Source of the DNA: an uncultured Burkholderiaceae bacterium
Lineage (GTDB): Bacteria > Pseudomonadota > Gammaproteobacteria > Burkholderiales > Burkholderiaceae
Direction of reading: 5' to 3'
Assembly: GCA_937871985.1 (NCBI GenBank)
Contig: CALMPB010000490.1
Span: 1-9,735 of the forward strand
Length of the DNA: 9,735 bases
Shown: positions 6,338 through 9,735 of the stretch, piece after piece
Position numbering within the stretch: position 1 is the first letter of the stretch
Layout: every line of letters begins with the position of its first letter
Program-made: the position numbers and the translations under genes
Notes under the pieces: model-generated
Seen by the model: the letters and a program-made list of their open reading frames with translations, nothing else
Told to the model about the DNA's origin: nothing
Databases searched by the model: none

Positions 6338-7609
6338 CTAGCGTCCGGTCTGGAGACGCTGCTGCGCCAGTCCGGAGCGGGCCGATGTCAAGGCATACAG
6401 CACCACAACCGTCAGTGCGTAGATCGGCACGCTGCGCATATTGCGGAACATCATTTCCGACAGGCTGAAGACGAAATAGCCCAGGCAGAACAACATGCCG
6501 ACCTGCGAACCTACATGCACCACGGGATCGTTGCTGGCCGAACGGCGCCAGAAGATCGCCGCGGGAATCAGATACAGCGCCAGGATGCTGAGCAGGCCCA
6601 GCAGGCCATAGCCCGCCAGCGCGCCGAGCATGTCGTTGTGCGGTTCGCCGTAGCCGATTGCGACCTCTTCCGTCACGATGCCCCGCTGCTGCAACTTCGC
6701 CAGTTCAGGCCGGAAGTTGGGCACGCCCACGCCGACCAGGGGACTCTGTTTGAACATCAGCCACGAGGCTTCCCATAGCTGGATGCGGATTCCCACCGAG
6801 GTATCCCGATCATGCTGCTCGTAGCGATTCAAGTCGGATACCACCCCTTTCCAACGACTTTCCTTCGAATGCCAGGATACGGCGGCCAGGACCGCCATCA
6901 CCACGATCAGACCGCCCAGGAACAACAGTTTGCTGCGGCGCCGCCACTGCCGCTCGGTCAGCAGATAGACCAGGCCGAACACCAACAGCAAGGCCCAACT
7001 GCTGCGGGTGTGCGACACCCAGACACCATAGATGCTGAGGGGAACGGCTGCGACTTTCAGCCCTGCCTCGAGGCGCGGCCAGGGCGACAGCCGCCAGGGT
7101 AGCGTCAGCAGTGCTGCCAGGCCGAAGAAAATCGTCAGGTCGGCAAAGGCCACTGCGTTATAGCGACCACCGAAATCGGAAACCGCGCCACGACCCAGGC
7201 TCGGGGAGTGCACGATGTAAATCAGCATCAGCGAACCTGCGAAGGCGCCGAACAGAAAGCTCCATTGCACATGCTGCAGCCAGTTGCGCGGCGCGCGCAG
7301 CAGCAGCCAGCAGACCGGCACCGCCAGGGCGAAACGCAGCAGCTTCTCGATTTCGGAAGAACTCCACACCCCCAGGTAGCTGCTGCTGATCAGCATCGCC
7401 AGCAGCGGCGCCATTAGTGCCACGGCCATCGGCAGCAGCTCTCGCAATGCAAAAGGCTCGCGCGGCCGCACAAGGTTGATCGCCATCGCCGTCAACGCGA
7501 TCACGGCGGTCAGATAGAGGATGGCGGGTCCTCCCACGGCACTGGTCAGGGCCAGGGCGGGAATCAGCAGCGTCAGGAACGCGACACTGCGCAGGCAATT
7601 GATAGACAT
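6338..7609 (-). CDS. O-antigen ligase/polymerase-like membrane protein (Wzy_C family)
   Basis: Polytopic inner-membrane protein of 423 residues with about ten or more hydrophobic helices. It has the architecture of WaaL-type enzymes, which transfer undecaprenyl-linked glycan to lipid A-core, and of related Wzy polymerases. The Wzy_C region includes SHTRSSW (199-205, R202), then a large periplasmic loop (about 246-330) with SVGIRIQLWEASW, the SPLVGVGVPNF segment and PHNDMLGALAGYGLLGL. H324 in PHN sits where the essential His of WaaL lies. Ligase, polymerase and protein O-glycosyltransferase cannot be separated by sequence alone. It follows the GT9 gene after 132 bases on the same strand and ends at a strong terminator, so the two likely form one transcript for a surface glycan. 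The ATG at 7609 has no strong ribosome site. Confidence 0.86.
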   Translation of the reverse strand: MSINCLRSVAFLTLLIPALALTSAVGGPAILYLTAVIALTAMAINLVRPREPFALRELLPMAVALMAPLLAMLISSSYLGVWSSSEIEKLLRFALAVPVCWLLLRAPRNWLQHVQWSFLFGAFAGSLMLIYIVHSPSLGRGAVSDFGGRYNAVAFADLTIFFGLAALLTLPWRLSPWPRLEAGLKVAAVPLSIYGVWVSHTRSSWALLLVFGLVYLLTERQWRRRSKLLFLGGLIVVMAVLAAVSWHSKESRWKGVVSDLNRYEQHDRDTSVGIRIQLWEASWLMFKQSPLVGVGVPNFRPELAKLQQRGIVTEEVAIGYGEPHNDMLGALAGYGLLGLLSILALYLIPAAIFWRRSASNDPVVHVGSQVGMLFCLGYFVFSLSEMMFRNMRSVPIYALTVVVLYALTSARSGLAQQRLQTGR

Positions 7610-7741
7610 GATAGGTTCAGCTCAGCCGTTGCGACGACCAGTCGGTACATCCAGAGGTAGGGGCGGGGATTGGCCAGCGCACAGGCAGCGACGGAATGCG
7701 CGGAATCGAGCATCCATTCACCGCGGCACCGCTGTCCGGAA

Positions 7742-8719
7742 TCAAGAACGGACGGCCTTGGAGGCCGCCATGGATTTTTTATAGTCTCGCGTCAGGCTTT
7801 CGAACGCGGCCATGACACTGCCGGGACGCAGCCATTCGCGCCACAGGCGATCGCGCCAACGGCCGCCCGGAATATAGGCGGGATAGGCGATGCGCGACAT
7901 CGACCAGCCCGGCCGCCAGGCCTTGGTCCGGGTCGGACGGCCCGTCAGCGTCAAGGTAGGCACCCCGACGCTGGAAGCCAAATGGCCGATGCCGGACTCG
8001 TTGCCGATGAACCAGCCACATTCATGGATAAACGCGGCCACGTCAGCTAACGACGGTGACTGCTGGATCGCCAGGCCGGCATCGGTCAGGCAGGTCCATT
8101 CAGCCCGCTCGTGCGGCGCCAGGATGAAAACCGGTTCATACCCTTGCCGCTGCAGGCGCAGGCCCAGCTCGACAAAATGCCGGGGCGCCCAGCAGCGCTG
8201 GGCCCCCGTGGACGACGGATGCACCGCCACCCGGGTTTCGAACACACGATGACGCCCCGCCACCGGAGGCCGCAGGCCGATATCGGTGCCGGACAGGGGC
8301 AATTCCAATGCATCGCGGCAGTAATCACTGATCTGGTTGAGCTTGACGAAGCCCTTGCCGGTGATGACCACGTGCGCGTCGTAATAGAAATAGGATGCGG
8401 CAACGTCGTGCAGGGCATAAGGCCAGCCCACATGCATCTGCGCTGCGCAATCATAGTCGACCAGGACCTCCCCGGCCTGCTCATGCGTCAACGACGGCCG
8501 GATGTCCATACCCGGGAACCAGGTCTTCAGGCCGTAGGCAAAATCGCCGAAAACGGTCACCTCGCGTCCATGCGCAGCCAGGTTGTGCGCCATGGTCATC
8601 ATCAACAGCGTGTCACCCAGCCTGGGCGCCATCAGTAGCGCGATCCGGCTGGCTTCGCGCAAGCCACGGACAGAGGCCGAGGCATCGTAAGGTGGCATAT
8701 CGGGAGCGGGTTGTGCCAT
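7742..8719 (-). CDS. Glycosyltransferase family 9 (heptosyltransferase-like)
   Basis: Protein of 325 residues from ATG 8719; an in-frame TTG at 8725 would add two residues. GT9 enzymes (WaaC, WaaF, WaaQ type) move heptose or a related sugar from a nucleotide donor to growing lipopolysaccharide core on the cytoplasmic side of the inner membrane. Visible features are an N-terminal RIALLMAPRLGDTLLMMTMA (25-44, GD acceptor-side motif), VAVHPSSTGAQRCWAPRHFV (164-183, donor-domain start), and FIGNESGIGHLASSVGVPTL (237-256), the variant of the family's GNDSGPMHLA nucleotide-sugar motif. There is no membrane segment. The divergent GNESGIGHL and the long positively charged tail suggest a specialised member rather than housekeeping WaaC/WaaF. 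It lies upstream of the ligase gene; an AT-rich promoter region precedes it. Confidence 0.85.
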   Translation of the reverse strand: MAQPAPDMPPYDASASVRGLREASRIALLMAPRLGDTLLMMTMAHNLAAHGREVTVFGDFAYGLKTWFPGMDIRPSLTHEQAGEVLVDYDCAAQMHVGWPYALHDVAASYFYYDAHVVITGKGFVKLNQISDYCRDALELPLSGTDIGLRPPVAGRHRVFETRVAVHPSSTGAQRCWAPRHFVELGLRLQRQGYEPVFILAPHERAEWTCLTDAGLAIQQSPSLADVAAFIHECGWFIGNESGIGHLASSVGVPTLTLTGRPTRTKAWRPGWSMSRIAYPAYIPGGRWRDRLWREWLRPGSVMAAFESLTRDYKKSMAASKAVRS

Positions 8720-8749
8720 ATCCAAGGAAAAATACGCGGGCTGAAGGGA

Positions 8750-8790
8750 TTACCGTATTACAAGCGCCGTAATTATACTGTCGTAATAAT
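8750..8790 (-). promoter_or_regulatory. Promoter region of the GT9-ligase unit with three 14-bp-spaced motifs
   Basis: On - a perfect TATAAT (8777-8772) lies about 53 bases before ATG 8719, giving a leader of about 45 bases; no good -35 box sits at 16-18 bases. CGTA-containing motifs start at 8754 (CGTATTA), 8768 (CGTAATTA) and 8782 (CGTAATAA), exactly 14 bases apart on +, overlapping the -10 box. A weak -35 together with iterated motifs suggests activator or repressor control, but this is inference. The AT-rich patch stands out sharply from the surrounding GC-rich DNA. Confidence 0.45.
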
Positions 8791-8865
8791 CACAAATTAT
8801 TTCGTTTTGTCGTATTTCGACGCACACATCGCCCGCAGCCCCGCCCCAAAAAACGTGCATGTTCT

Positions 8866-8902
8866 AAAAAAACCCGCAGCCTTCGGGGGCTTGCGGGTTT
8901 TT
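8866..8902 (-). terminator. Intrinsic terminator of icd
   Basis: An 11-bp stem, AAAAACCCGCA (8868-8878) with TGCGGGTTTTT (8892-8902), is extended inward by GCC/GGC around a TTCG-containing loop. On - it ends in a run of seven T (complement of 8866-8872). It lies about 27 bases after the icd stop, so it ends icd transcription and separates it from the GT9 promoter. The + arm also ends in five T. Confidence 0.88.
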
Positions 8903-8928
8903 GTGGAGCGCCAATAAAAAAGATCCAG

Positions 8929-9735
<807 letters not shown>

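Noticed and set aside
8711..8917. 68-codon + frame between the GT9 gene and icd
   Set aside because: It runs through the promoter region and the whole icd terminator hairpin, and has neither a ribosome site nor family motifs.

Overview
The window is GC-rich (about two-thirds G+C by eye) and comes from a betaproteobacterium, most probably Burkholderiales of the Bordetella/Achromobacter (Alcaligenaceae) type. This is an inference from codon use, the protein families and the gene style, not a confirmed identification. Seven genes are intact or cut only by the window edges: kdpD (5' end missing), kdpE, a small unknown gene, a DapA-family aldolase, a chemoreceptor, an O-antigen-ligase-like gene and a GT9 glycosyltransferase. 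icd is cut at the right edge. There is one clear gene remnant. I see no tRNA, rRNA, CRISPR array, insertion sequence or phage gene.

Left part, + strand (1-3201): the last ~715 codons of kdpD and the whole of kdpE encode the sensor kinase and response regulator that induce the high-affinity potassium ATPase KdpFABC; kdpFABC presumably lies just upstream, outside the window. Directly after kdpE is the 3' third of a gene for an outer-membrane protein of the TorF/TIGR02001 (Gcw_chp) type. It has lost its signal peptide and N-terminal two-thirds, and is flanked by two copies of an imperfect ~24-bp repeat.

Middle (3202-6337): a small unknown protein with an apparent ferredoxin/ACT-like fold lies 3 bases upstream of a DapA/NanA-superfamily aldolase, both on +. 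The aldolase runs tail-to-tail into a methyl-accepting chemotaxis protein on -, with their 3' ends overlapping by 23 bp. The chemoreceptor has a single-Cache sensor domain. Its upstream region carries a near-perfect FNR/ANR-type palindrome at a spacing that fits activation of a plausible promoter, so the receptor may be made under low oxygen.

Right part, - strand (6267-9735): a GT9 heptosyltransferase-like gene followed by a Wzy_C/WaaL-like polytopic ligase form a small two-gene surface-glycan unit. It starts from an AT-rich promoter region containing three motifs at exactly 14-bp steps, and ends at a strong hairpin terminator. Upstream is the 3' two-thirds of icd (NADP-dependent isocitrate dehydrogenase) with its own terminator.

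I find no complete new system. The points most worth a second look are the FNR-like site controlling the chemoreceptor, the small ORF paired with a DapA-like paralogue, the outer-membrane gene remnant with its flanking repeats, and the iterated motif in the glycan promoter.
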